64,000 nucleotides of DNA from Nocardia exalbida NBRC 100660 (GCF_000308575.1 NZ_BAFZ01000119.1:62001-126000), one strand, 5' to 3'. Counted from the first letter of the stretch, positions 19,451 through 28,383 are shown. Translations and numbers: made by a program. Notes: generated from the letters alone by a model not told the origin.

Positions 19451-20176
19451 TCAGGATTTCTCGGAGCTGATGGACGCGAGCAGTTCGCCCAGATGCGTTT
19501 CGGCCTTCGCCTTGTCGACGCCGAGATCGCTGAGCAGACCGGCGCCGTTCTCCTGCTCGAGCAGGGCGAGCAGGATGTGCTCGGTGCCGACGTAGTTGTG
19601 CCCCAGCCGGAGTGCCTCCCGGAAGGTGAGTTCGAGGACCTTCTTGGCCTCCGCGCCGAACGGCACGAGCGCCGGGACCTCCCCCTCACCCGGCGGCAGG
19701 GACGCGGAGGCGGCGGCGGAGATCACGTCGACGGCGACGCCTTGGTGGACGAGTTCGTGCACCGCGAGGCCCTGTGGTTCGGTGAGCAGCCCCAGCACCA
19801 CGTGCCCGACCGAGATCTCGCTGTTGCCCGCCGCGCGCGCCGCCTCCTGCGCTGCCATGACGACCGCCCGTGCTCGCTGGGTGAAGCGCGCGAAGCCCGT
19901 GTTCGGGTCCATGGCCGCCGCGGCGGCCGGCTCGGGCACCTTGGGCACGAACCGCTTCTGGGCGGCCTGCTTGGTGACGCCCATGCTGGCGCCGATGTCG
20001 GTCCACGAGGCGCCGGAGCGCCGGGCCTGGTCCACGAAGTGGCCGATCAGGTGGTCGGCCACTTCGTCGAGGTGATTCGCCACGACGACGGCATCGGACA
20101 ATTGCTCGAGCACGTTGTCGGGACGGGCTTTCTTGATGCCGTCGATCAGGTCGTCGAGGCGGAATTGTGAGGTCAT
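19451..20176 (-). CDS. Clp N-domain protein with N-terminal HTH
   Basis: A 241-residue protein. Residues 1-80 hold a helix-turn-helix-like segment, SWTDIGASMGVTKQAAQKRF. The C-terminal part has two Clp_N (ClpC-type) repeats: ARFTQRARAVVMAAQEAARA with GHVVLGLL, and LELTFREALRLGHNYVGTEHILLALLEQ. There is no AAA module, so it is not an unfoldase itself; it may present or sense Clp substrates and regulate genes through the HTH. Two perfect palindromes cover its own promoter. The ATG lies 6 bases after the -10, so the mRNA is probably leaderless. Confidence 0.85.
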   Translation of the reverse strand: MTSQFRLDDLIDGIKKARPDNVLEQLSDAVVVANHLDEVADHLIGHFVDQARRSGASWTDIGASMGVTKQAAQKRFVPKVPEPAAAAAMDPNTGFARFTQRARAVVMAAQEAARAAGNSEISVGHVVLGLLTEPQGLAVHELVHQGVAVDVISAAASASLPPGEGEVPALVPFGAEAKKVLELTFREALRLGHNYVGTEHILLALLEQENGAGLLSDLGVDKAKAETHLGELLASISSEKS

Positions 20177-20177
20177 A

Positions 20178-20224
20178 CGTCAACCATAAGTTGACGATGC
20201 CCTATCGTCAACCGTTAGTTGACG
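20178..20224 (-). promoter_or_regulatory. leaderless promoter within two identical-arm palindromes
   Basis: Two 19-bp sites share the arms CGTCAAC and GTTGACG with five-base centres (20178-20196 and 20206-20224). On the minus strand TTGACG (20211-20206) and TATGGT (20188-20183) are 17 bases apart, so the -35 lies in one palindrome and the -10 in the other. A dimeric repressor would occupy both. The HTH in the Clp_N protein is the obvious candidate for autoregulation. Confidence 0.75.
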
Positions 20225-20231
20225 ATTGGAT

Positions 20232-21320
20232 TCAGGGTCGCGCCGCGTCGGCCGCGAAGCGCACGATGCGCTCCTTGACCCACGCCGCCGTCCGCCCGGT
20301 CAGCACCGTCCGAGCCGGTGCGTCGTCGGCGTGCACGGCCTGCACGACTCCGTCGCCGCGGCCCAGGCTGAGGCAATGGAGCACATAGCGGAACCGGAAC
20401 TCCTTCGGCTCGCGACCACGCAACCTCGCGACGACGGCATCGGCCGCGTGTTTGCCGGTGGGCAGCGCCGTGGCGCATGCCATGCGCAGATCTCGCCCGC
20501 CGGGCCCCGCGATGACGGCGGCGTCACCCGCGGCGAAGATGTCCGGGTGCGACACCGAACGCAGGGTGGCGTCGGTGCGCACCCGGCCGTCGGAATCGAC
20601 CGCCAGACCGGAGCGAGCGGCCAGGTCGGGCACCCGGAAACCCGTGGTCCACACCGTCGCCGCGGCCTCGACCAGCGAACCGTCGGCCAAGCGTGGCCCC
20701 TCGGACGTCACTTCGATCGCCTTGGCGCCGGACACGATCTCGACGCCGAGCCGCTCGAGCGTCCGCCTGATGTGCGCCTGCGCCCGCGCCGAAAGCCAAG
20801 CGCCGGGCTCCTCCGACCCGAGCAGCAGCACCCGGGTTCCGGGCCGGGATTCGGCGAGTTCCGCCGCCAGTTCGATGCCGGTCGCTCCGGCCCCGACGAT
20901 CGCCACCGGCCCGCCGAGGGTGGACAGGTCACGCACATCTTCCTGCGTCGCAATGGAATACGCGTGTTCGGCGACGCCGGGGACGCTCTGGACATCGGCG
21001 ATGCTGCCGAGGGCGTAGACCAAGGCGTCGTACTCGACCGAGGGCCCCGCGTCGAGCACCACGCGCTTCGCGACCGTGTCGATCTCCGTCGCCAGGGCGC
21101 GAACGAAGCGAATATCCTTGCGTTCCAGCGATTCCCGCAGGTCCAACGTGGCGATCCGCTGTCCGGCCGCCCGCTGGTGCAGTCGCACTCGCTCAACGAA
21201 CGACGCGTGGGCGTCCACCACGGTGATCCGGGCGTCCCCCGCCGTGCGAGCGAGCCTGCGTGCCGCCGCCAGCCCCGCGTACCCGGCGCCGAGGACGACG
21301 ATCCGATGCTGTCCGGTCAT
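20232..21320 (-). CDS. NAD(P)/FAD-dependent oxidoreductase, NDH-2-like
   Basis: A 362-residue two-dinucleotide flavoprotein. The FAD motif is VVLGAGYAGLAAARRLA at residues 8-24; the NAD motif is VAIVGAGATGIELAAELAE; the C-terminal FAD site is IFAAGDAAVI. It resembles type II NADH dehydrogenases and related reductases and probably passes electrons to a quinone or other acceptor. The start at 21320 has GGAAGGAGCC upstream. It follows the ECF41 sigma gene by 81 bases on the same strand; ECF41 factors typically control an adjacent oxidoreductase-type gene, so this is the likely target. Confidence 0.87.
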   Translation of the reverse strand: MTGQHRIVVLGAGYAGLAAARRLARTAGDARITVVDAHASFVERVRLHQRAAGQRIATLDLRESLERKDIRFVRALATEIDTVAKRVVLDAGPSVEYDALVYALGSIADVQSVPGVAEHAYSIATQEDVRDLSTLGGPVAIVGAGATGIELAAELAESRPGTRVLLLGSEEPGAWLSARAQAHIRRTLERLGVEIVSGAKAIEVTSEGPRLADGSLVEAAATVWTTGFRVPDLAARSGLAVDSDGRVRTDATLRSVSHPDIFAAGDAAVIAGPGGRDLRMACATALPTGKHAADAVVARLRGREPKEFRFRYVLHCLSLGRGDGVVQAVHADDAPARTVLTGRTAAWVKERIVRFAADAARP

Positions 21321-21354
21321 GATGTGGCTCCTTCCGATCGGCCATCACCCTTCA

Positions 21355-21381
21355 GACCGGACAGCCCCCCGATTGCTGACA
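21355..21381 (-). promoter_or_regulatory. possible ECF41-type promoter
   Basis: TGTCAGC followed after 15 bases by CGGTC lies upstream of the oxidoreductase start. ECF41 promoters are described as TGTCACA with a downstream CGTC. The match is partial, so this is a weak call. Confidence 0.3.
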
Positions 21382-21401
21382 GTCCCGCGCCGTGAAGCGC
21401 G

Positions 21402-22298
21402 TCACAGCGTGCCCACCGAGCCACCCGACCCGGCGAAATAAGCCAGCTTGTCCGGGTTGACGATCAACCGCAGGGCCGTGACCAAGCCGTCGGCCGCATC
21501 GATCCCCAGCACGACCAGCGGCGCACCATTTACCCGCGCGACGACGGCAGGCGCGCCGTTGACCTCTTCCACGAGCAGCCGCGTCCCCGGCACCTCCCAG
21601 CGCAACAAACCCGCCAGGTACCGCGCCACCTGATTCGCGCCGTGTATCGGCCGCCGCGCCGCGGTGATCTTGCCGCCGCCGTCGGCCGTCGCGATCACGT
21701 CGGCGGCGAGCATCCGCTCCAGCGAGGCGATGTCACCTTCGCGCGCCGCCTTCAGGAATCGCTCGATCAACTCGCGGGCATGCTCCGGCGGAATGCCGAA
21801 GCGGGCCCGGCCTTCTCGCACGCGCTGGACCGCCCGGCGGAAGATCTGTTGCGAGTTCGACTCGGTGACGTCGAGCATGTCGGCGATCTCGCGATGCGCG
21901 TACCCGAATGCCTCGCGCAGCACGAAGACGGCGCGCTCGACCGGGGTCAGCCGCTCCAGCGCCGTCAGCAGCGCGAGCGAGACCTGTTCGCGCTCCTCGA
22001 CGGTCTCCAGCGGGCCGAGTTCGCCGCGCGCGGTCGGCACCGGCTCGGGCAGCCACGGCCCGACGTAGCTCTCCCGCCGCGCCCGCGCCGAAACGAGCCA
22101 GGTGCGGCAGAGATTCACCAGCGCGGTGGTCAACCACGCCTCGGGGGAGCGGATACCGGCTCGGTCGACGCCGTCCCAGCGCAGGTAGGTCTCCTGCACC
22201 GCGTCCTCGGCCTCACTCGCCGAGCCGAGCATCCGGTAGGCGAGCGCGAACAGGCGCGGCCGATGCAGTTCGAATTCCCGCAATCCGTCGGACTCCAT
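21402..22298 (-). CDS. ECF41-type RNA polymerase sigma factor (SigJ-like)
   Basis: A 298-residue sigma factor. Region 2 is RPRLFALAYRMLGSASEAEDAVQETYLRW without the spaces of normal sigma-70, region 4 is LTPVERAVFVLREAFGYAHREIADML. A C-terminal SnoaL-like domain (about residues 175-290) with VEEVNGAPAVVARVNGAPL and VNPDKLAYF, including the D-G-G-G-K loop, marks the ECF41/SigJ group, where this domain replaces an anti-sigma factor. The ATG at 22298 fits; the frame upstream is not conserved. It probably drives the downstream oxidoreductase in response to an unknown signal. Confidence 0.9.
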   Translation of the reverse strand: MESDGLREFELHRPRLFALAYRMLGSASEAEDAVQETYLRWDGVDRAGIRSPEAWLTTALVNLCRTWLVSARARRESYVGPWLPEPVPTARGELGPLETVEEREQVSLALLTALERLTPVERAVFVLREAFGYAHREIADMLDVTESNSQQIFRRAVQRVREGRARFGIPPEHARELIERFLKAAREGDIASLERMLAADVIATADGGGKITAARRPIHGANQVARYLAGLLRWEVPGTRLLVEEVNGAPAVVARVNGAPLVVLGIDAADGLVTALRLIVNPDKLAYFAGSGGSVGTL

Positions 22299-22440
22299 CG
22301 CTGTCCCGCCTCTCCGAGTATTCAGGCCGTACCAGTCGGTGCCGCGAGATCCGCGTGCAGGTCCTGCGTTCGGCGCCGCTCGGTCTTCGGGCGTACCCGG
22401 CGAGTCACCCATGTGCTCACGAGATCGATTGTCCGTCCGG

Positions 22441-23367
22441 CTAATCGGCGTCCCGGTGCGGATGACCGTTCTCACGTTGCTTCGCCCCGGGCCGGCGCAG
22501 GCGCAGACGCGCCGAGCCGCGGATCGCCGGACGCGGGATGGCCGGACGCCGGATCGCGGGCAGCCTCCGGCTCGCCCGTCGTTGCGCGCGCCGCTCGGCG
22601 GGTTTGTGCGTCCACGTCTCAGGACGCGCGGCCACCCAGCGCTGGGAATGCCAGGCGAACGGGATATGTCCCAGGTACAGCACGACCAGCACCAGCAACA
22701 GCACGATCGGATAGGTGACCAGCGCCGCCGCGGCGAGCGCGACCAGCACCAGCAGTCCGGCCGCGGCCTGCGGCGCCACCGACACCGATTTCATGGCCAG
22801 CGTCGGGATGGTGCTGACCGCCAGTGCGGCGGCGAACACCGTCCACGCGGCGACCTCGTAGAAGCCGACCCACCAACCGTCGCCGAACTGCACGAACAGC
22901 GCCACCGGGACCATCGCGATGAGCGCGCCCGCCGGGGCGGGCACACCGACGAAGTACTCCCGCGCCCAGTCCGGCCGGTTGTCCTCGTCCATCAGGGTGT
23001 TGAACCGCGCCAGGCGCAGCACGATGCTGACCGCGAACAGCAGTGCGACGATCCATCCCACGCTGTTGCTGCTGAGCAGCGTCACATACAGGACGAGCGC
23101 GGGAGCGACGCCGAAGGAGATGGCGTCCGACAGCGAGTCCAGCTCGGCGCCCATCTTCGTGGTGGCGTCGAGCATCCTGGCCAGCCTGCCGTCGAGGGTG
23201 TCCAGTACGGCCGCCGCGCCGATCATGGCCAGCGCGATACCGAGTTTGCCGTCCAGGCCGAACTTCACCGCGGACAGCCCGGAGCACAGCGCCAGGATGG
23301 TGACGATGCTGGGCAGCAGCCGGATGCTCCGCCGCCTGCGCCGCTGGGTTACCGCCGCTTCCATCAC
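22441..23367 (-). CDS. pssA: CDP-diacylglycerol-serine O-phosphatidyltransferase
   Basis: A 308-residue integral membrane enzyme making phosphatidylserine from CDP-diacylglycerol and serine. The CDP-alcohol phosphotransferase signature D-G-x2-A-R-x8-G-x3-D-x3-D is present in LDGRLARMLDATTKMGAELD plus SLSD. About 7-8 hydrophobic segments follow, then a basic, arginine-rich tail of about 60 residues that is probably cytoplasmic and poorly conserved. It overlaps psd by 4 nt (ATGA), forming the pathway pair psd-pssA, as in mycobacteria. Confidence 0.95.
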   Translation of the reverse strand: MMEAAVTQRRRRRSIRLLPSIVTILALCSGLSAVKFGLDGKLGIALAMIGAAAVLDTLDGRLARMLDATTKMGAELDSLSDAISFGVAPALVLYVTLLSSNSVGWIVALLFAVSIVLRLARFNTLMDEDNRPDWAREYFVGVPAPAGALIAMVPVALFVQFGDGWWVGFYEVAAWTVFAAALAVSTIPTLAMKSVSVAPQAAAGLLVLVALAAAALVTYPIVLLLVLVVLYLGHIPFAWHSQRWVAARPETWTHKPAERRAQRRASRRLPAIRRPAIPRPAIRGSARLRLRRPGAKQRENGHPHRDAD

Positions 23368-24092
23368 GCGCCGGCGGGTGAGCCGAGCACGGCGAGCACG
23401 GTCTCGCCGCCGATAGTGCGCTGGCCGGGCTGCACGAGTAGTTCGGTGCCGGCCGGGAAGTAGGTGTCGACCCGCGAGCCGAAGCGGATCAGGCCGTAGG
23501 TGTCCGCGATGGTCAGCACGTCGCCGACCTGAGCGTCGCAGACGATCCGGCGCGCGAGCAGTCCGGCGATCTGCACCACCACGACCTGACTGCCCTCCGG
23601 CGTCTCCAGCACCATGCTGTTGCGCTCGTTGACCGAACTCGCCTCGGGCAGGTCCGCGGAACGGAACTGGCCGGGCTGGTGCAGCACCGTGCGCACCACG
23701 CCGGAGACCGGCGTGCGCTGCACGTGGACGTCCAGCACGGACAAGAAGATGCTCACCCGCGGCAGCGGCGCGTCACCGAGACCCAGCTCGGCGGGGGGAG
23801 CGGCGACGTCGACCAGCGCGATCTCGCCGTCGGCGGGGGCGACCACGACGCCCGGCCGGTTCGGCGGCACGCGATGCGGGTGACGGAAGAAAGTCGCGCA
23901 GGCCGCCGCGGCGAACAGACCCGTGCGCCGCACCCATTTGCGTTTGCCGCCGACGACGGCGACCGCGAGGGGTGCGGCGACGAACGGGAGCCCGGCGGGA
24001 TGCAACGGAGGGATCGCGTTGCGGACCAGGTCGACGACATGGCCGACTCCGGTCGTTTCAGGCGTGCCGGGCGGGGTGGGACGGCGGGCCAC
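23364..24092 (-). CDS. psd: phosphatidylserine decarboxylase proenzyme
   Basis: A 242-residue pyruvoyl enzyme converting phosphatidylserine to phosphatidylethanolamine. It carries ADGEIALVD, the family segment DVHVQRTPVSGVV, and the self-cleavage site FGSRVD near the C-terminus, where Ser becomes the pyruvoyl group and splits the beta and alpha chains. The short form without a long mitochondrial-type N-terminus matches the actinobacterial group. The GTG at 24092 has AGAGGAG six bases upstream. The stop overlaps the pssA start. Confidence 0.95.
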   Translation of the reverse strand: MARRPTPPGTPETTGVGHVVDLVRNAIPPLHPAGLPFVAAPLAVAVVGGKRKWVRRTGLFAAAACATFFRHPHRVPPNRPGVVVAPADGEIALVDVAAPPAELGLGDAPLPRVSIFLSVLDVHVQRTPVSGVVRTVLHQPGQFRSADLPEASSVNERNSMVLETPEGSQVVVVQIAGLLARRIVCDAQVGDVLTIADTYGLIRFGSRVDTYFPAGTELLVQPGQRTIGGETVLAVLGSPAGA

Positions 24093-24193
24093 AGGCTCCT
24101 CTTTCGTGCTCGATGCAAACGGGTCGCGCCCCCTCGACGATAGGACGGCGCAAGCGTTCACACCTTACGGGAAGGAGCCCGCGGCACGCTCGG

Positions 24194-24466
24194 TCACGAC
24201 CTGACGCGGGATCCCGTGACCAGTCGCACCAGGAACAGCAGGATGACCGCCCCAGCCAGGCAGGTGAAGAAGCTGAACCAGAGCCCGCCGCCCTCGACGT
24301 CGACTCCGAGCAACTTCAGAAGGAACCCACCGAGCAGGCCGCCGACCACGCCGACGACGATATTGAGCAGAATGCCCTGTTGGGCGTCCGTCTTCATGAT
24401 CTTGCTGGCGATCCATCCGGCAAGACCGCCGATGATGATCCATCCGATAATCCCGAGACCGAGCAT
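24194..24466 (-). CDS. GlsB/YeaQ/YmgE family membrane protein
   Basis: A 90-residue protein made of three hydrophobic segments with the family signature GWIIIGGLAGWIASKIMKTD and NIVVGVVGGLLGGFLL. Members are small stress-associated inner-membrane proteins of unknown mechanism (transglycosylase-associated in older annotation). The ATG at 24466 follows GCGAGGACACC. It lies upstream of psd-pssA on the same strand, with a gap of 101 bases. Confidence 0.9.
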   Translation of the reverse strand: MLGLGIIGWIIIGGLAGWIASKIMKTDAQQGILLNIVVGVVGGLLGGFLLKLLGVDVEGGGLWFSFFTCLAGAVILLFLVRLVTGSRVRS

Positions 24467-24687
24467 GGTGTCCTCGCATCCTAGTTGGGCCACGCCTCGT
24501 ACAGCGGTGGCGTGCGAGGACGAGATACCCACCGATTGTCGGAATACGCGCGGCAGATGAGCGACTTTCAAGCTAATATGAGGAAGCCTCATGTCTATCC
24601 CGCTGATGGGCAGTGGCTGATGAGGGACCGATTTCGATGCTTCGGGGAATCCCCGGCGGCGCCGCCGCAGGTACATAGGAGACGCAG

Positions 24688-25716
24688 ATGGCTGCTCGAA
24701 TCGCCCAGACCACCGGGGCAGAGCACACGGCGATCCTCGGGCTCGGCGTTTACCGCCCTGCTCGAGTGGTCACCAACGACGAGGTGGCGGGTCCGATCAA
24801 CTCGAGTGACGAGTGGATCCGGACCAGGTCGGGCATCAAGACCCGGCGGTTCGCCGACGAATCGGAGACCATTCAGAGCATGAGCGTCGCGGCCGCACGC
24901 GGCGCGCTGGAATCGTCGGGCATCGCGGTGGACCAAGTCGATTGCGTGATCGTTGCTACGTCGACCCACCTGCTGCTGACGCCGGCCGCCGCCCCGCGCA
25001 TCGCCACCGAACTCGGCATGAACGGCGCCGCCGCCTTCGACGTCTCGGCAGGCTGCGCCGGCTTCTGCCACTCGATCGCGCTGGCGTCGGACCTGGTGCG
25101 CGCAGGCACCGCCGCCCATGTACTGGTGATCGGCGTGGAGAAACTGACGAACACGGTCAATCCGACCGATCGCTCCACCGCCTTCCTCTTCGCCGACGGC
25201 GCGGGCGCGGTGATCGTCGGTCCCTCCGACGAGCCGGGCATCGGCCCCACCGTCTGGGGCTCGGACGGCACCCAGCACCACGCCATCCGGCAGGACAAGG
25301 ACTGGATGGAGTACTTCCACGAGATCGACGAGAAGGGCCTGGACGCGGTGCGGCCCTATCTGGCCATGGAGGGCACCGCGGTGTTCCGGTGGGCCGCCCA
25401 CTCGCTGGAGAAGGTCTGCCGTGACGCCATCGACCGCGCGGGCCTGTCCCCCGAGGACCTGGACGCGATGATCCCGCACCAGGCCAACGGCCGGATCATC
25501 GAGATCATGGCCCGGGTGCTGAAGTTGCCGGAGCACTGCGCGCTGGCCAACGACATCGAGGAGGCGGGCAACACCTCGGCCGCCTCGATTCCGCTGGCCA
25601 TGGAGGCGCTGCTGCGCAAGGGCGAGTCCAAGCCGGGTGACACCGCGCTGCTCATCGCGTTCGGCGCCGGCCTGTCCTACGCGGCTCAGGTCGTGAACCT
25701 GCCCAATTGGAAGTAA
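24688..25716 (+). CDS. fabH: beta-ketoacyl-ACP synthase III
   Basis: A 342-residue thiolase-fold condensing enzyme that starts fatty acid chains by joining an acyl-CoA to malonyl-ACP. The catalytic Cys lies in SAGCAGFCHS (about residue 125), His in IPHQANGR and Asn in EAGNTSAASIP. It resembles FabH of mycobacteria, which links FAS-I products to mycolate elongation; that role is probable here if the host is a mycolate producer. The ribosome site GGAGAC precedes the ATG. A strong hairpin follows the stop. Confidence 0.93.
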   Translation: MAARIAQTTGAEHTAILGLGVYRPARVVTNDEVAGPINSSDEWIRTRSGIKTRRFADESETIQSMSVAAARGALESSGIAVDQVDCVIVATSTHLLLTPAAAPRIATELGMNGAAAFDVSAGCAGFCHSIALASDLVRAGTAAHVLVIGVEKLTNTVNPTDRSTAFLFADGAGAVIVGPSDEPGIGPTVWGSDGTQHHAIRQDKDWMEYFHEIDEKGLDAVRPYLAMEGTAVFRWAAHSLEKVCRDAIDRAGLSPEDLDAMIPHQANGRIIEIMARVLKLPEHCALANDIEEAGNTSAASIPLAMEALLRKGESKPGDTALLIAFGAGLSYAAQVVNLPNWK

Positions 25717-25725
25717 GCCGCTCGG

Positions 25726-25762
25726 GGCGCTCGCCGCGGTTGATACCACGGCGGCGAGCGCC
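25726..25762 (+). terminator. hairpin after fabH
   Basis: GGCGCTCGCCG and CGGCGAGCGCC pair perfectly across 15 bases, starting ten bases after the fabH stop. It sits between two convergent genes and can serve both strands. No U-run follows, as usual in this G+C range. Confidence 0.75.
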
Positions 25763-25799
25763 GCGTGACGCGCATTCGGGTGGCCGGGCCGACCCGTGC

Positions 25800-26327
25800 T
25801 CAGGCGCCGGCTTCGACCGCCGTCTTGATCTTGCCCAGCGTCTCGTTCATGCCGCGCACCAGCACTTCCTCGAACGGGGCCTCGCCACCGAGCGCGGCCT
25901 CGATCGCCTTGCGGGAGAACCAGGTGGTGCCGTTGGGCACGTCCCGCCGCTCGATCAGCCGCGTGCCGGACTCGGTCGGTTCCAGGGTGTAGCTCCACAC
26001 CGTCCGGTTCTCGTTGACCCGGAAGGCGAACGCCCGGTTCGGCTCGAACCGCACGATCCGCGAGGTGGTCGGCCAGTACTTCTTGCCGTCACGATTGAAG
26101 TTGAGCGTCCAGGCGCCCGCCTTGGGCGAGCCGAGCGTCATCATGCGCACGCACTGCGGGCTGAACTCCGGCATCCGCTTCAGATCGGAGACCACCGCCC
26201 ATACCCGCTCCGGGGGCGCGGAGATGTCGATGCTGGCTTCGAGGTTTTTCGGCAACGCTGCCTCCGGGGATACGAGCGACGGACCGACGGCCATCCGTCC
26301 GACCGCGGCGGGACTGGTCGCGCACAT
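25800..26327 (-). CDS. SRPBCC-family lipid/ligand-binding protein
   Basis: A 175-residue START-like protein, polyketide cyclase/dehydrase group. The typical pattern is seen: ASIDISAPPERVWAVVSDLKRMPEFSPQ, then AFAFRVNENRTVWSYTLEPTE and the long C-terminal helix MNETLGKIKTAVEAG. No catalytic residues are evident; members bind hydrophobic ligands. The start may be 26327 or the ATG at 26294; neither has a clear ribosome site. It is convergent with fabH. Confidence 0.83.
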   Translation of the reverse strand: MCATSPAAVGRMAVGPSLVSPEAALPKNLEASIDISAPPERVWAVVSDLKRMPEFSPQCVRMMTLGSPKAGAWTLNFNRDGKKYWPTTSRIVRFEPNRAFAFRVNENRTVWSYTLEPTESGTRLIERRDVPNGTTWFSRKAIEAALGGEAPFEEVLVRGMNETLGKIKTAVEAGA

Positions 26328-26464
26328 TTTAAACGGATGGGCGGTTGCGTCACATTTCCGCTACTCGCGCCCCCGCCGCTGTAATGAACGGCGCACCATG
26401 ACAGATACACGAAGCACAGACACTGCCTCCAACATTTCGGCGTACCAACGTGAGGTGATCGGCC

Positions 26465-26662
26465 GTGAAACTGCGCTCCCTGCTGCATCGGCAACCGGCG
26501 GACCGGGTTCCGCTGCTTCCCGCTGTCGAGCCCGAGGACGGGCGGACAGCGCGCGCCGCCTCGGCATTCCCCCGCGGTGTTCGCGCGGCCGCAGGGGAAG
26601 AACGCCTGGAGCGTCTGCTCACGCCGAGTGAGCTCGATCTCGTCTTGCGTCATCGGCTCTGA
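26465..26662 (+). CDS. small hypothetical protein (doubtful)
   Basis: A 65-codon GTG-started frame with a GTGAGG at a fair distance upstream. It reads MKLRSLLHRQPADRVPLLPA and ends ERLLTPSELDLVLRHRL, which could be helical. No homology is recognised. It is the only plausible gene in the 388-base gap 26328-26715; otherwise that stretch appears empty, with an AT-rich part near 26330-26460 that may hold promoters. Confidence 0.25.
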   Translation: MKLRSLLHRQPADRVPLLPAVEPEDGRTARAASAFPRGVRAAAGEERLERLLTPSELDLVLRHRL

Positions 26663-26715
26663 GCCCTGCGCGAACGCCCACGACAGACCGGGCCGAGAGG
26701 CTCCATACTCGTCAG

Positions 26716-28383
26716 GTGACTTCACCCGCTGCTACGAAACCGGCCATCCTGAGCGTCGATGACGACCCGGGGGTTTCCCGGGCGGTCGTCCGCGACCTGC
26801 GCCGCCGTTACGGCGCCGATTACCGGATTCTGCGCGCGGAATCGGGGGCCCAGGCGCTCGACGCGCTGCGCGAGATGAAGCTGCGCGGCCAGCCCGTCGC
26901 GGTGCTGATCGCCGACTACCGGATGCCCGGCATGGACGGCATCGAATTCTTGGAGCAGGCGATGGACCTGCACCCGTACGCGCGCCGCGTGCTGCTGACC
27001 GCCTATGCCGACACCAACGCCGCGATCAACGCGATCAACGTCGTCGACCTGGACCATTACCTGCTCAAGCCGTGGGACCCGCCGGAGGAGAAGCTCTACC
27101 CGGTGCTGGACGGCCTGCTGGACGCCTGGCGCAGCAGCGAGCACCGGCCGGTCACCGAGACCAAGGTGATCGGCAATCGCTGGTCGCCGCGATCCTCGCA
27201 GGTGCGTGAGTTCCTCGCCCGCAACCAGCTGCCCTACCGGTGGTACCTGGCCGACGAGCCCGAGGGTGCGCGACTGCTGGAAGCGGCGGGGGCCGACCCC
27301 GAACGATGTCCGGTGGTGATCACTTCGGCGGGCGAGGCGCTCGTGCAGCCCTCCGACAGCGAACTGGCCCAGAACGTGGGCCTGACCGTCGATCCGGCCG
27401 GCGAGTTCTACGACCTGATCGTGGTCGGCGGCGGCCCCGCCGGTCTCGGCGCGGCGGTCTACGGCGCGTCCGAGGGTCTGCGCACCGTGCTCGTCGAGCG
27501 GACCGCCACCGGCGGGCAGGCGGGGCAGAGTTCGCGCATCGAGAACTACCTCGGTTTCCCCGACGGCCTGTCCGGCGCGCAGCTGGCCGATCGGGCCCGG
27601 CGGCAGGCGGCGAAGTTCGGCGCCGAGGTGATCACGACGCGCGAGGTGGTCGGGCTGGAGGTCAACGGGTCCGCGCGCACCGTGCGGTTCGCCGACGGCG
27701 GCAGCCTGTGCGCGCACACCGTGATCATCGCGACCGGTGTCGACTACCGCCGCCACCCCGCCCCGGGCGTCGACGACTTCACCGGGCGCGGCGTCTACTA
27801 CGGTTCGGCGATGACCGAGGCGTCCGAGTGCGCCGATCACGAGGTCTACATCGTGGGCGGCGCGAACTCCGCGGGCCAGGCGGCGGTGTTCCTGTCCCGC
27901 AACGCGCGCACCGTGCACCTGGTGGTCCGGGCGGATTCGCTGGAACAGTCCATGTCGCACTACCTCATCCAGCAGATCGCGCAGATCGCGAACATCGAGG
28001 TGCACACCAACACCGAGGTGATCGCCGCCGACGGGGGCGATCACCTGCAACAGATCGTGCTGCGCGACAACAGGACCGGCGCGGAGGAGAAGGCCGACGC
28101 GGAGCGGCTGTTCCTGTTCATCGGTGCCGCGCCGCAGACCGATTGGCTCGACGGAGTGATCATCCGCGACAGCGCCGGGTACGTGCTCGCCGGGCCGGAC
28201 CTGATGGTGGACGGCGCGCGCCCCGCGGGCTGGGAGCTGTCCCGGTCCCCGCATCATCTCGAGACGAGCGTGCCCGGCGTGTTCGTGGCGGGCGACGTGC
28301 ACGCCGAATCGGCCAAGCGCGTCGCCTCCGCCGTCGGCGAGGGCGCCATGGCCGTCATGCTCGTGCACCGCTATCTCGCGTAA
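26716..28383 (+). CDS. response regulator receiver-thioredoxin reductase-like fusion
   Basis: A 555-residue fusion. Residues 10-125 are a receiver domain: acidic pair in LSVDDDPG, phospho-acceptor Asp67 in IADYRMPGMDG, Thr in LLTAYAD and Lys in LLKPWDPP. Residues about 225-555 are a thioredoxin-reductase-like flavoprotein: FAD motif VVGGGPAGLGAAVYG, ATGGQAG, NAD motif YIVGGANSAGQAA and FVAGDVHAES. The redox C-x-x-C of true TrxR is absent (GSAMTEASECAD), so it does not reduce thioredoxin in the usual way. It is followed by a sensor kinase and a UBP zinc-finger gene, suggesting one signalling operon. The GTG start is poorly supported by a ribosome site. Confidence 0.92.
   Translation: MTSPAATKPAILSVDDDPGVSRAVVRDLRRRYGADYRILRAESGAQALDALREMKLRGQPVAVLIADYRMPGMDGIEFLEQAMDLHPYARRVLLTAYADTNAAINAINVVDLDHYLLKPWDPPEEKLYPVLDGLLDAWRSSEHRPVTETKVIGNRWSPRSSQVREFLARNQLPYRWYLADEPEGARLLEAAGADPERCPVVITSAGEALVQPSDSELAQNVGLTVDPAGEFYDLIVVGGGPAGLGAAVYGASEGLRTVLVERTATGGQAGQSSRIENYLGFPDGLSGAQLADRARRQAAKFGAEVITTREVVGLEVNGSARTVRFADGGSLCAHTVIIATGVDYRRHPAPGVDDFTGRGVYYGSAMTEASECADHEVYIVGGANSAGQAAVFLSRNARTVHLVVRADSLEQSMSHYLIQQIAQIANIEVHTNTEVIAADGGDHLQQIVLRDNRTGAEEKADAERLFLFIGAAPQTDWLDGVIIRDSAGYVLAGPDLMVDGARPAGWELSRSPHHLETSVPGVFVAGDVHAESAKRVASAVGEGAMAVMLVHRYLA

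Noticed and set aside
26180..26725. 181-codon minus-strand frame across the gap before the receiver-flavoprotein gene
   Set aside because: Its end overlaps the SRPBCC gene in another frame and the rest has no coding character or motif.
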